Shown piece after piece: positions 1 through 4,541 of a stretch of 5,908 nt of DNA. Position numbers and translations under genes: made by a program. Source of the stretch: CAZCSK01 sp964501265 (GTDB lineage: Bacteria > Actinomycetota > CADDZG01 > JAHWKV01); assembly GCA_964501265.1 (NCBI GenBank), contig CAZCSK010000084.1, forward strand, positions 1 through 5,908. Direction: 5' to 3'. Below the pieces are notes generated by a model, which was not told the DNA's origin, ran no database searches, and saw only the letters and a program-made list of their open reading frames with translations. Numbering within the stretch: the stretch's first letter is position 1; every line of letters starts with the position of its first letter.

Positions 1-1
1 G

Positions 2-74
2 TGGAGCCGAGGGGATTCGAACCCCTGACTTCTGCCTTGCAAAGGCAGCGCTCTACCAACTGAGCTACGGCCCC
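2..74 (-). tRNA. tRNA-Ala (anticodon TGC)
   Basis: Read on the minus strand this folds as a complete cloverleaf. The acceptor arm is GGGGCCG paired with CGGCTCC (one G-T pair) and the discriminator is A. The D arm contains AGTTGGTAGA. The anticodon stem CTGCC/GGCAG carries the loop TTTGCAA, giving anticodon TGC (alanine). The T loop is TTCGAAT. The C at position 1 follows the discriminator and may be the first base of an encoded CCA, but the window ends there. The tRNA starts 24 nt downstream of the dehydrogenase-like gene on the same strand, so read-through transcription is possible. Confidence 0.96.
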
Positions 75-98
75 GGTGACCACCATTGTAGTGACGGT

Positions 99-1109
99 TC
101 AGCGCACAAGGCGTGCAATCTTCACGCCGCGACGGGCCAAGAGTCCGAGGAAGGCTCCGTGATCAAACGCGGATTCGGCCCCCATAACGCCTGAACCCTT
201 CACAAGACCCCGCCCCACCATTTCGGCCGCGACTACCAATGGTGCAATGAGAAAGTTCGACAGTTGATCGACGGCGGCATAAGAAACGGTCTTCTGCTCG
301 CCTGTAACGTCCACTCGAAGCGCCGACCATGACATCTTGTTGCGACGCAGCCTCCCCACGTTGGGAATCACGGGCTGCACAAGTTTGGCTGCTCGCCGAC
401 TGCCCGCTCCGGAAGCTCCCGCAGAGAGCCGCGCTGTCGTCCGCACAAGAACGTCGAGCCCACGTTCAGCCAGAGCGCCCTTCGTGATCACACGCCGCAC
501 CGTTGGAACGGATAAGGGGATAGAGGACGCCTCCGCTGAGTTGCACAGATGAACGGGACTCCAACCAACGGGTTCGGGGAAGAACACGTCTTCCGTTTCC
601 CCGCCGGGCGACTCGCGACCAAACACGCCCTGCCTAAAGACGACGGACGGTCCAGAAAAAGCGTGCATCGCCAAGATCATGGCTTCGTCCCCCAGAAGGC
701 CCGAGCCAGATCCCAACCACGACACGCGAATCTCCTGCACCGAGTGAACTTCATTAAGGCCGGCGGCGGCCATCAGGCCAGTAAGGCCAGGCGTCCAACT
801 GATTCCCACAACAACAGGGACTCCCGCTCGCTCGGCCTCTGCATGACAACCCTTGAAAACCTCTGGCACCTCCGATGACATCGAGGAAGAGAGGTAGGCG
901 ACCCCGGCCCTAACGGCGGTTAGGCACGCGGCTTCATCGGCAACCAGGTCCCAGCCGAAACAGCCGACCGCCACGTCACATTCAGTTAGCGCCTTCTCCA
1001 CCGACGATGGATCGGGCCGAGCGACGTCATCTACAAAGGGATGGTCCGCAAGTTCGCGCGCGACCTCACGTCCGAGTGGCCTTGAGGACCCGAGGACGGC
1101 GACGCGCAT
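99..1109 (-). CDS. Saccharopine dehydrogenase-like NAD(P)-binding protein
   Basis: This is a 336-aa protein with an N-terminal Rossmann fold. It has a first beta strand MRVAVLG and the dinucleotide-binding loop GSSRPLG (residues 7-13). A second strand, CDVAVGCFGWD (45-54), is followed by a helix and strand that end in VPVVVGISWTPGLTG (97-111), a PGL segment typical of saccharopine dehydrogenase-like oxidoreductases. A central FFPEPVGWSPVHLCNSAE stretch (176-193) fits the family's substrate domain. The physiological substrate cannot be read from the sequence, and lysine metabolism should not be assumed. I chose the ATG at 1109, not the in-frame start at 1196. The Rossmann strand begins right at this Met. 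In addition, the stop codon of the upstream micro-gene overlaps this ATG by one base (TGATG), which suggests translational coupling. An AGAGGA lies about 15 nt upstream. tRNA-Ala follows 24 nt downstream. Confidence 0.8.
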   Translation of the reverse strand: MRVAVLGSSRPLGREVARELADHPFVDDVARPDPSSVEKALTECDVAVGCFGWDLVADEAACLTAVRAGVAYLSSSMSSEVPEVFKGCHAEAERAGVPVVVGISWTPGLTGLMAAAGLNEVHSVQEIRVSWLGSGSGLLGDEAMILAMHAFSGPSVVFRQGVFGRESPGGETEDVFFPEPVGWSPVHLCNSAEASSIPLSVPTVRRVITKGALAERGLDVLVRTTARLSAGASGAGSRRAAKLVQPVIPNVGRLRRNKMSWSALRVDVTGEQKTVSYAAVDQLSNFLIAPLVVAAEMVGRGLVKGSGVMGAESAFDHGAFLGLLARRGVKIARLVR

Positions 1110-1252
1110 CAGTTGGCGGCGGAATCCTCTTCCGGAAAGGCTTCCTTCCAAACTCCCTCTGGAGGAGTTTTCGACTTGCGGCGTGCTGCGATCCAAGCAA
1201 CGAGCGCCCCAAAGAGCGCAAGGCGGAGGATTCGTTTCTTCTTCTTACCCAT
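1109..1252 (-). CDS. 47-aa membrane micro-protein, DLW-39-like
   Basis: The gene starts at an ATG (1252-1250) and ends at a TGA (1111-1109), encoding 47 residues. The N-terminus is MGKKKKR, very basic. It is followed by one hydrophobic helix (about residues 8-22, ILRLALFGALVAWIA), an ARRKSK anchor, and an acidic tail (VWKEAFPEEDSAAN). This is the architecture of DLW-39 family micro-proteins, which Actinobacteria encode near gyrA and the tRNA-Ile/tRNA-Ala genes. The VWKEAF segment sits where that family has its DLW motif, but it is not identical. The function is unknown. The positive-inside rule puts the N-terminus in the cytoplasm. A GGGGG (1254-1258) just upstream is a poor ribosome site. 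The stop overlaps the dehydrogenase ATG by one base, so the two are probably translated together. Family assignment is inference from architecture and position. Confidence 0.7.
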   Translation of the reverse strand: MGKKKKRILRLALFGALVAWIAARRKSKTPPEGVWKEAFPEEDSAAN

Positions 1253-1274
1253 GCCCCCAGGCTATCTCAAAATC

Positions 1275-1642
1275 TCATTCCAGGGACAGAAAACTCGCGA
1301 CTGCAGCCATCAATTTGTCCGCAGTGACAGGCTTCGCCAGAAAACCTTGAGCCCCCGCACCCAATATCTCTTTTTCGGTCACGTCGTTGCCGGTAATTAC
1401 GATGACCGGAGTAATGGCTGTAGCCATCAAGCCCCGAAGCCGCTCCAAGACCACCATCCCTCCCCCACCCGGCAATCCCAAGTCGAGCAAAATGAGGTCC
1501 GGACGCTCCTGACGAGCGACCGAGAGCGCGCCACGACTGCATCGGGAGCAGTCACAACCTCATATCCGGCGAGTCGCAGGGCTGTTCCCAACATCAGCGC
1601 AACACTCTGATCGTCCTCTATCACCAGGATTTTTCTTCCCAT
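1275..1642 (-). pseudogene. Single-domain response regulator, frameshifted
   Basis: This is a CheY-like receiver domain without an output domain, split over two reading frames. Frame one runs from ATG 1642 and gives MGRKILVIEDDQSVALMLG through APDAVVA. It contains the acidic pair D10/D11 but hits a stop at 1427-1429 after 71 codons. The second half, starting around 1526, reads LSVARQERPDLILLDLGLP and ends at 1275. It holds the phospho-acceptor Asp, the switch Thr in VIVITGND and the conserved Lys in FLAKPV. The junction lies in a GCGCGC run at about 1526-1531. Removing one GC restores a 121-aa receiver with D53, T83 and K103, the usual spacing. As written, the product lacks the phosphorylation site. 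AAGGCG lies 5 nt before the ATG and is a fair ribosome site. The gene is divergent from the kinase. It may be a true pseudogene or a sequencing or assembly error. Confidence 0.85.
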
Positions 1643-1752
1643 TGCATCGCCTTAGGTCCGATTTGTCCGGTTGCAAACTTTCTTTTCAGGTTGTCCGTGT
1701 CTGGGCTCCGATAGGATTCGTCAATGCTCCATCATTCAGTAGGAATCCGTCT
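1643..1752. promoter_or_regulatory. Divergent intergenic region, response regulator / kinase
   Basis: This spacer of about 110 bp separates the regulator ATG (reading left) from the preferred kinase start (reading right), so promoters for both genes should lie here. On the plus strand TTGTCC (1691-1696) and TAGGAT (1712-1717) are promoter-like, but the 15-bp gap is short. On the minus strand a TTGACG (about 1718-1723) resembles a -35 box, with no convincing -10 partner. The plus-strand reading frame stays open through this region, so a kinase start at TTG 1642 would make part of it coding. No clear operator repeat is visible. Confidence 0.35.
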
Positions 1753-2799
1753 TTGGTTCTGACTCCAACAAAGGACACGAGCGCACCCCCCGAAGCTCAA
1801 CCGCTGCCATCGGATGGGCAAGCCGGATTATTTTGGCGCGACAGCGCCCCGGTGACCCTACTTATACTCGGACTTCTTGTCACGTCGGGGGCCGTTTGGC
1901 TGACAGCAATGTCGGACTCTCGGTCGGCTACCCTACCCTGGGCAGTAGCTAGTGTTGGATCCGCGCTCAGCCTGCTCACGTTCGGGCTCGTGTACTCCCT
2001 CGCTCGATCAAGGCGAATGGCTCTTAGTCTCGCCGCCGACATGACCGCAGATCTGCGTGTACGTGAAACCGAACTTCGCGAAGCCAACGACCATCTGGAT
2101 AAACTCAACCGCGATCTGGAGCACTCAAATCAGGCCATGCGCGACTTCGTTTCCGTCGCGTCTCATGAACTGCGAACTCCGATCACCTCGATTCTTGGTT
2201 TCGCAGACATCATGACGAAGAACTGGGAAGCTATAGGGGATACCGAGAAACAAGAGTTTCTGGGAATCATCGACCGGCAGGCCCGCCGACTGTCCCGGAT
2301 CGTGAGCGACTTGCTTACCCTCTCCAAGGCCGACGCTGGGAAGATCGACGTTAACAAGGAAGTTGTCGGGGTAAGGGCAGCGATTGAGCAGGCGATCGAG
2401 TACTACGCTCAAACTGCGGAGTTCACAATCTCATCACCCGACGATCTTCAGGCCTACACCGACCCCGACCACTTGCACCGCATTATCGCCAACTACGCTG
2501 GCAACGCCATAAAATACGGGGCACCGCCGTTTACGATTGAAGCTGTCGACGCTGGGGAATGGGTTGAGATCCGAGTCAGGGATCAGGGCGAAGGCGTGGC
2601 CGTAGAGTTCCTGACCCAACTATTCGATAAGTTTGCACGCTCAGAAGATCATCGTGCGAGCAAACACAAGGGCTCAGGACTCGGTCTCTCCATTGTGCAC
2701 GCCTTGGCGCTAGCCAACGGGGGTGACGCGTGGTACGAAACTAACCTTCCGAAGGGAAGTTGCTTCGGCCTTCGGATCCCGAAAGCTACCGCGGAATAA
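1753..2799 (+). CDS. Transmembrane sensor histidine kinase
   Basis: This encodes 348 aa from TTG 1753. Two membrane helices lie at about residues 31-53 and 60-84, joined by a loop of only some ten residues, so there is no extracytoplasmic sensor domain. A charged coiled-coil-like linker (about 99-128) leads into the dimerisation domain, where SHELRTP carries the phospho-acceptor H138. The ATPase domain is complete: N-box IIANYAGNAIKYG (N251), G1 box DQGEGV (from D277), F box LFDKFAR (290-296) and G2 box GSGLGL (307-312). It should therefore autophosphorylate and pass phosphate to a response regulator. The frame is open back to TTG 1642 (385 aa). I prefer 1753 because AGGA (1741-1744) sits 8 nt upstream and because the earlier start would nearly touch the divergent regulator ATG. 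The adjacent regulator is frameshifted, so the true partner is uncertain. The signal sensed is unknown. Confidence 0.92.
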   Translation: MVLTPTKDTSAPPEAQPLPSDGQAGLFWRDSAPVTLLILGLLVTSGAVWLTAMSDSRSATLPWAVASVGSALSLLTFGLVYSLARSRRMALSLAADMTADLRVRETELREANDHLDKLNRDLEHSNQAMRDFVSVASHELRTPITSILGFADIMTKNWEAIGDTEKQEFLGIIDRQARRLSRIVSDLLTLSKADAGKIDVNKEVVGVRAAIEQAIEYYAQTAEFTISSPDDLQAYTDPDHLHRIIANYAGNAIKYGAPPFTIEAVDAGEWVEIRVRDQGEGVAVEFLTQLFDKFARSEDHRASKHKGSGLGLSIVHALALANGGDAWYETNLPKGSCFGLRIPKATAE

Positions 2800-2812
2800 G
2801 GGAGGGCTCCCT
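2799..2812. other. Short hairpin after the kinase stop
   Basis: AGGGAGGGCTCCCT is an inverted repeat that starts at the last base of the kinase TAA. It can form a five-pair stem (AGGGA/TCCCT) with a four-base loop. There is no T tract on either strand, so it is at most a weak terminator. It lies between two convergent genes and directly abuts the tRNA-Ile-derived repeat at 2813. Confidence 0.3.
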
Positions 2813-2825
2813 GTGGGGCTACGTG
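2813..2825 (-). repeat. Distal copy of the tRNA-Ile 3' end (attR-like)
   Basis: These 13 bases, GTGGGGCTACGTG, are identical to 3523-3535, the 3' end of tRNA-Ile with its flanking base. Past the identity a weaker resemblance continues: TATTCGAAC here against GACTCGAAC in the T loop, offset by about five bases. No cloverleaf can form, so this is a fragment and not a tRNA gene. Its position on the far side of the toxin-antitoxin genes is what target-site duplication at a tRNA attachment site would give. Confidence 0.65.
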
Positions 2826-2865
2826 AATCGTATTCGAACTCTCTCTCCACCAGAAATTGCGATCT

Positions 2866-3186
2866 TTAGAAGCTGATCTCAAGGGCAAATCGGAGGGCCC
2901 GATCTAGCTCTGGAATCTTGACGACTCCAATTTCGCCAATTGGGCTTGCGTCAAAGACATATTTGGGGACGGTTAGAACGTTGTCGCAGCTGGCGACGCA
3001 CGCCTCCGGCAACCCATCTTTCTTGCCGAGGTGAACCTCGGAGGCGATATCTCGAATCGTCCTTGTGATCGGCGCAACAACAATCCCGGAAAGCACTTCA
3101 ATGGCGGCATTTCTCGATACGATCAGGACCGGCCTTCGCCCCGCAGGTGGGCCGAGTTCGGCCCAGTAAATTTCCCCCCGCCTCAC
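2866..3186 (-). CDS. MazF/PemK-family toxin (mRNA endoribonuclease)
   Basis: This 106-aa protein is about the usual length for MazF/PemK toxins, small ribonucleases that cut mRNA at short specific sequences and stop growth when the antitoxin is lost. It has the family N-terminus MRRGEIYWAELGPP and the strand GRRPVLIVSR (16-25). R18 of the RRPV motif aligns with the catalytic Arg of Bacillus MazF (R25 in that protein). VVAPITRT (36-43) has T41 where that enzyme has its catalytic Thr. Later strands are LTVPKYVFDA and EIGVVKIPELDRAL. The start is GTG, overlapping the antitoxin stop by 4 nt (GTGA), so its translation is probably coupled to the antitoxin. It is convergent with the kinase gene, 66 bp away. 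All expected catalytic residues are present, so it looks intact. The cleavage sequence cannot be predicted. Confidence 0.93.
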   Translation of the reverse strand: MRRGEIYWAELGPPAGRRPVLIVSRNAAIEVLSGIVVAPITRTIRDIASEVHLGKKDGLPEACVASCDNVLTVPKYVFDASPIGEIGVVKIPELDRALRFALEISF

Positions 3187-3428
3187 CAGCGAGGGGCGGT
3201 TTCGGCAGCCAGGCGACGAGCTGTCTCGATCAGGACAGGATCCTGAGGAGTTTGACGATAAGCCGCCTGCAGTTTTCGCTCGAGCGTTGTTATCCGCCTA
3301 GCTTCCAAAAAGGCTGTTGCGGCAGTTCGCAGCAGTTCGCTTCTGCTGACGCCGTCTTGAACCGCGGCCTTATCAAGCTCCGATACCAGCTTCTCGTCGA
3401 GCTGGACGATTACCTGCTTTCTAGCCAC
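3183..3428 (-). CDS. Ribbon-helix-helix antitoxin
   Basis: This 81-aa protein has an N-terminal ribbon-helix-helix DNA-binding domain: strand KQVIVQL (4-10), helix DEKLVSELDKAAVQ (11-24), turn DGVS and helix RSELLRTAATAFLEA (29-43). The C-terminal half (44-81) is charged and probably less ordered, which suits the part that wraps the toxin. It should neutralise the MazF-type toxin and repress its own operon as a dimer or larger oligomer. It precedes the toxin with a 4-nt overlap, the common antitoxin-first order. The start is GTG (3428). There is no Shine-Dalgarno sequence, but a -10-like TAATAT lies 7 nt upstream, which suggests a leaderless mRNA. Many MazF toxins pair with AbrB-fold MazE. 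The ribbon-helix-helix partner here is another established pairing. Confidence 0.88.
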   Translation of the reverse strand: MARKQVIVQLDEKLVSELDKAAVQDGVSRSELLRTAATAFLEARRITTLERKLQAAYRQTPQDPVLIETARRLAAETAPRW

Positions 3429-3435
3429 AGGCAGG

Positions 3436-3465
3436 ATATTACCATATGGTTCGTCATATGGTCAG
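3436..3465 (-). promoter_or_regulatory. Candidate toxin-antitoxin promoter, leaderless
   Basis: On the minus strand, CTGACC (3465-3460) can act as a -35 box and TAATAT (3441-3436) as a -10 box of the TANNNT type, with an 18-bp spacer. Only seven bases (CCTGCCT) separate the -10 box from the GTG start of the antitoxin. Transcription would therefore begin at or next to the start codon, in line with the missing ribosome site. Confidence 0.45.
3441..3462. promoter_or_regulatory. Candidate antitoxin operator with paired CATATG palindromes
   Basis: The perfect ten-base palindrome ACCATATGGT (3441-3450) is followed by a second CATATGGT (3455-3462). The two CATATG cores (3443-3448 and 3455-3460) are 12 bp apart centre to centre, close to one helical turn. 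Ribbon-helix-helix repressors commonly bind such short, helically phased sites cooperatively. The repeats fill the spacer between the proposed -35 and -10 boxes, so bound antitoxin would block RNA polymerase. The repeats are visible; binding is inferred. Confidence 0.6.
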
Positions 3466-3522
3466 CCGTTAAGAGGGAATCCCCAAGGACGAATGGATAA
3501 ACGGCGCAAACCAAGACCGAGC

Positions 3523-3535
3523 GTGGGGCTACGTG
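3523..3535 (-). repeat. tRNA-Ile 3' end, proximal repeat (attL-like)
   Basis: GTGGGGCTACGTG covers the 3' acceptor strand, the discriminator and part of the T stem of tRNA-Ile, plus one flanking base. It is identical to 2813-2825. If the segment between is an insertion, this is the copy that keeps the tRNA functional. Confidence 0.65.
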
Positions 3536-3597
3536 GACTCGAACCACGGACCTCAGCATTATCAGTGCTGCGCTCTAACCAACTGAGCTATAGCCCC
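3524..3597 (-). tRNA. tRNA-Ile (anticodon GAT)
   Basis: Read on the minus strand this is a 74-nt cloverleaf. The acceptor arm is GGGGCTA/TAGCCCC with discriminator A. The D arm contains AGTTGGTTAGA. The anticodon stem CAGCA/TGCTG has the loop CTGATAA, giving GAT (isoleucine). The T arm is CGTGG/CCACG with loop TTCGAGT. The sequence after the discriminator is CGC, so CCA is not fully encoded. It starts 18 nt after the DUF3566 stop and is probably on the gyrA-led transcript. Many Actinobacteria have tRNA-Ala right after it; here the two are about 3.4 kb apart. Confidence 0.97.
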
Positions 3598-3615
3598 TTG
3601 TGAACGAAAAGGATT

Positions 3616-4041
3616 CTAACTTGGGGCCGAAGTGTCCCGCTCAGACATGGTGATCTCTACGCCTCCGACGACATCGGCTACAAGGTTGTAGAGCACCGTC
3701 ACAACAAGGTTAAAGCCGGTCCAAAAAATCACCTGAACTGCACCCAGCACAAACACCACGCGGATAACTTCAAACGCACCGAGGCGAAAGTCCGGCCATC
3801 CCACGCCTCGCACGAAGTTCTCGATGTTCTCGATGATCCCAACCGATCGAGCTGCGTAGTACAGCACTGTTGCGGCGATGACGCCGATTACCATGAAGGC
3901 AACATAAAAAATGGCAGACAGCTTTAGGACGCTCCAGGGATCGAAGCGGCGGATAGTGCGCTTGACTCGGCGGGTGGTCACCGAGTAAGGCCTCACGTCA
4001 TACCGATAGCCGGGCGACGTCGATTGGGGATCAGTGCGCAT
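3616..4041 (-). CDS. DUF3566 family transmembrane protein
   Basis: This is a 141-aa membrane protein. A hydrophilic, arginine-rich N-terminus (1-32, including TTRRVKRTIRR) leads into the family signature RFDPWSVLKLS (32-42). Two membrane helices follow at about 39-63 and 91-121. The loop between them contains ARSVGIIENIENFVRG, and the segment LYNLVADVVGGVEIT follows the second helix. Actinobacterial homologues sit between gyrA and tRNA-Ile, as Rv0007 does in M. tuberculosis. Their function is unknown, though an envelope role is often suggested. The frame is open upstream to 4188, but that would overlap the archease gene by about 120 nt. I chose ATG 4041, which is 26 nt after the archease stop. 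A TTG at 4059 is an alternative. No clear ribosome site precedes either. Composition matches its neighbours. Confidence 0.85.
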   Translation of the reverse strand: MRTDPQSTSPGYRYDVRPYSVTTRRVKRTIRRFDPWSVLKLSAIFYVAFMVIGVIAATVLYYAARSVGIIENIENFVRGVGWPDFRLGAFEVIRVVFVLGAVQVIFWTGFNLVVTVLYNLVADVVGGVEITMSERDTSAPS

Positions 4042-4067
4042 CGCAGAAGATTGTAGCAACGGACTCG

Positions 4068-4529
4068 TCAATAAAGACGCGTTTGCGTCTTTACTCGTAC
4101 CGTCGCCTCGAAGCTGCGTCGCTTGGCGGCGAGTTGTATGACCTCCAACGCGACTGGTTGAAGACCTGCCTTGAAGGGCTCGAACCAATCACCGTGGGTA
4201 CGCCCGCGAACGGCCCCTCTGACGGTCATGAGCAGCGGACCGTAGCGCTTAGCGTCCGGATTCCCAACTTCCACCACGATGAAGTCGCCGGGAACAAACC
4301 CCTGATCGGAGTAGAGGCTCCAAAGTTCCCCGAGCCACGCGGTAAGCAGTTCTCTCAAGTCCCGAGCCTCTCCCACTACGTTCAGTTCTCGCTCAAAACC
4401 AACCCTTGAGCGGTCGTAAACGAGACTGAACATCGCGGCCGCGGCGGTCTCGAATAGGTCGGTTAACGACGCTCCCTTGGCGATAAACTCGGATCCATCA
4501 GGAGTGGACGTGACCTTAAAAGTGCCCAA
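4068..4529 (-). CDS. Archease-family protein, divergent
   Basis: This 153-aa protein has the overall pattern of archease (Pfam Archease), a small metal-binding cofactor that speeds guanylation and turnover of the RNA ligase RtcB. Matching segments are TPDGSEFIAKGASLTDLFETAAAAMFSLV split at residues 9-25 and 26-37, then DLRELLTAWLGELWSLYSDQGFV (57-79) and a C-terminal LQPVALEVIQ (123-132). The first motif, HTADVG in typical members, is reduced here to STPDG, with D11 retained. The usual AxTYH near the C-terminus reads ALEVIQ, and the acidic residues expected in the last strand are absent (VRVKT). Metal binding may therefore be weakened. The start is TTG (4529), 12 nt after the gyrA stop, with an in-frame TAG directly upstream and no Shine-Dalgarno; coupling to gyrA translation is likely. 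No rtcB is in this window. Confidence 0.72.
   Translation of the reverse strand: MGTFKVTSTPDGSEFIAKGASLTDLFETAAAAMFSLVYDRSRVGFERELNVVGEARDLRELLTAWLGELWSLYSDQGFVPGDFIVVEVGNPDAKRYGPLLMTVRGAVRGRTHGDWFEPFKAGLQPVALEVIQLAAKRRSFEATVRVKTQTRLY
4072..4093 (-). other. Perfect 9-bp hairpin over the archease stop region
   Basis: TAAAGACGC and GCGTCTTTA form a perfect nine-pair stem with a four-base loop. It covers the last codons of the archease gene (for VKTQTRLY), just before its TGA. On the minus strand the 3' arm runs into TTTATTGA, which is T-rich but not a proper T tract. It could be a partial terminator or an mRNA processing or stability element between archease and DUF3566. Coding constraint alone would not require a perfect stem. 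Confidence 0.4.
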
Positions 4530-4541
4530 CGGGGGCTAGGT

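Larger units (their letters stand above)
2813..3523. mobile_element. Putative mini-island at tRNA-Ile carrying a toxin-antitoxin pair
   Basis: This segment of about 0.7 kb begins immediately at the 3' end of tRNA-Ile and ends at a 13-bp copy of that end. Integrases that use tRNA 3' ends leave this geometry: the tRNA stays intact on one side and a partial copy marks the far side. The only genes inside are the antitoxin and toxin. There is no integrase, excisionase or replication gene, so it would be a decayed remnant or a cassette moved in trans. The repeat is seen directly. The mobile-element interpretation is inference. Confidence 0.5.

Noticed and set aside
1110..1196. N-terminal extension of the dehydrogenase-like protein (365 aa from 1196)
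   Set aside because: It lies on top of the 47-aa micro-gene in another frame. The Rossmann strand starts at the ATG at 1109, and the TGATG overlap favours that start.
1520..1540. Programmed ribosomal frameshifting in the response regulator
   Set aside because: There is no slippery heptamer and no evident stimulatory structure at the junction. A simple GC dinucleotide expansion explains the frame change with exact receiver spacing.
1113..1610. Plus-strand open frame of 165 codons
   Set aside because: It is antisense to the micro-gene and the response regulator, and the translation shows no domain pattern or plausible start site.
2125..2412. Minus-strand open frame inside the histidine kinase
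   Set aside because: It is antisense to the conserved HisKA region, and the translation resembles no protein family.
2799..2812. Rho-independent terminator for the kinase
   Set aside because: The stem is short and no T tract follows on either strand. It is listed only as a hairpin.
2813..2850. A third tRNA gene
   Set aside because: Only the acceptor and T-loop-like part resembles tRNA-Ile. No D arm or anticodon arm follows, so it is a fragment.
4042..4188. N-terminal extension of the DUF3566 protein (190 aa from 4188)
   Set aside because: It would overlap the archease coding sequence by about 120 nt. The extra residues are low-complexity and lack family similarity, as expected of a shadow frame.
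4083..4409. Plus-strand open frame opposite archease
   Set aside because: It is a shadow of the archease codons with no recognisable domain.
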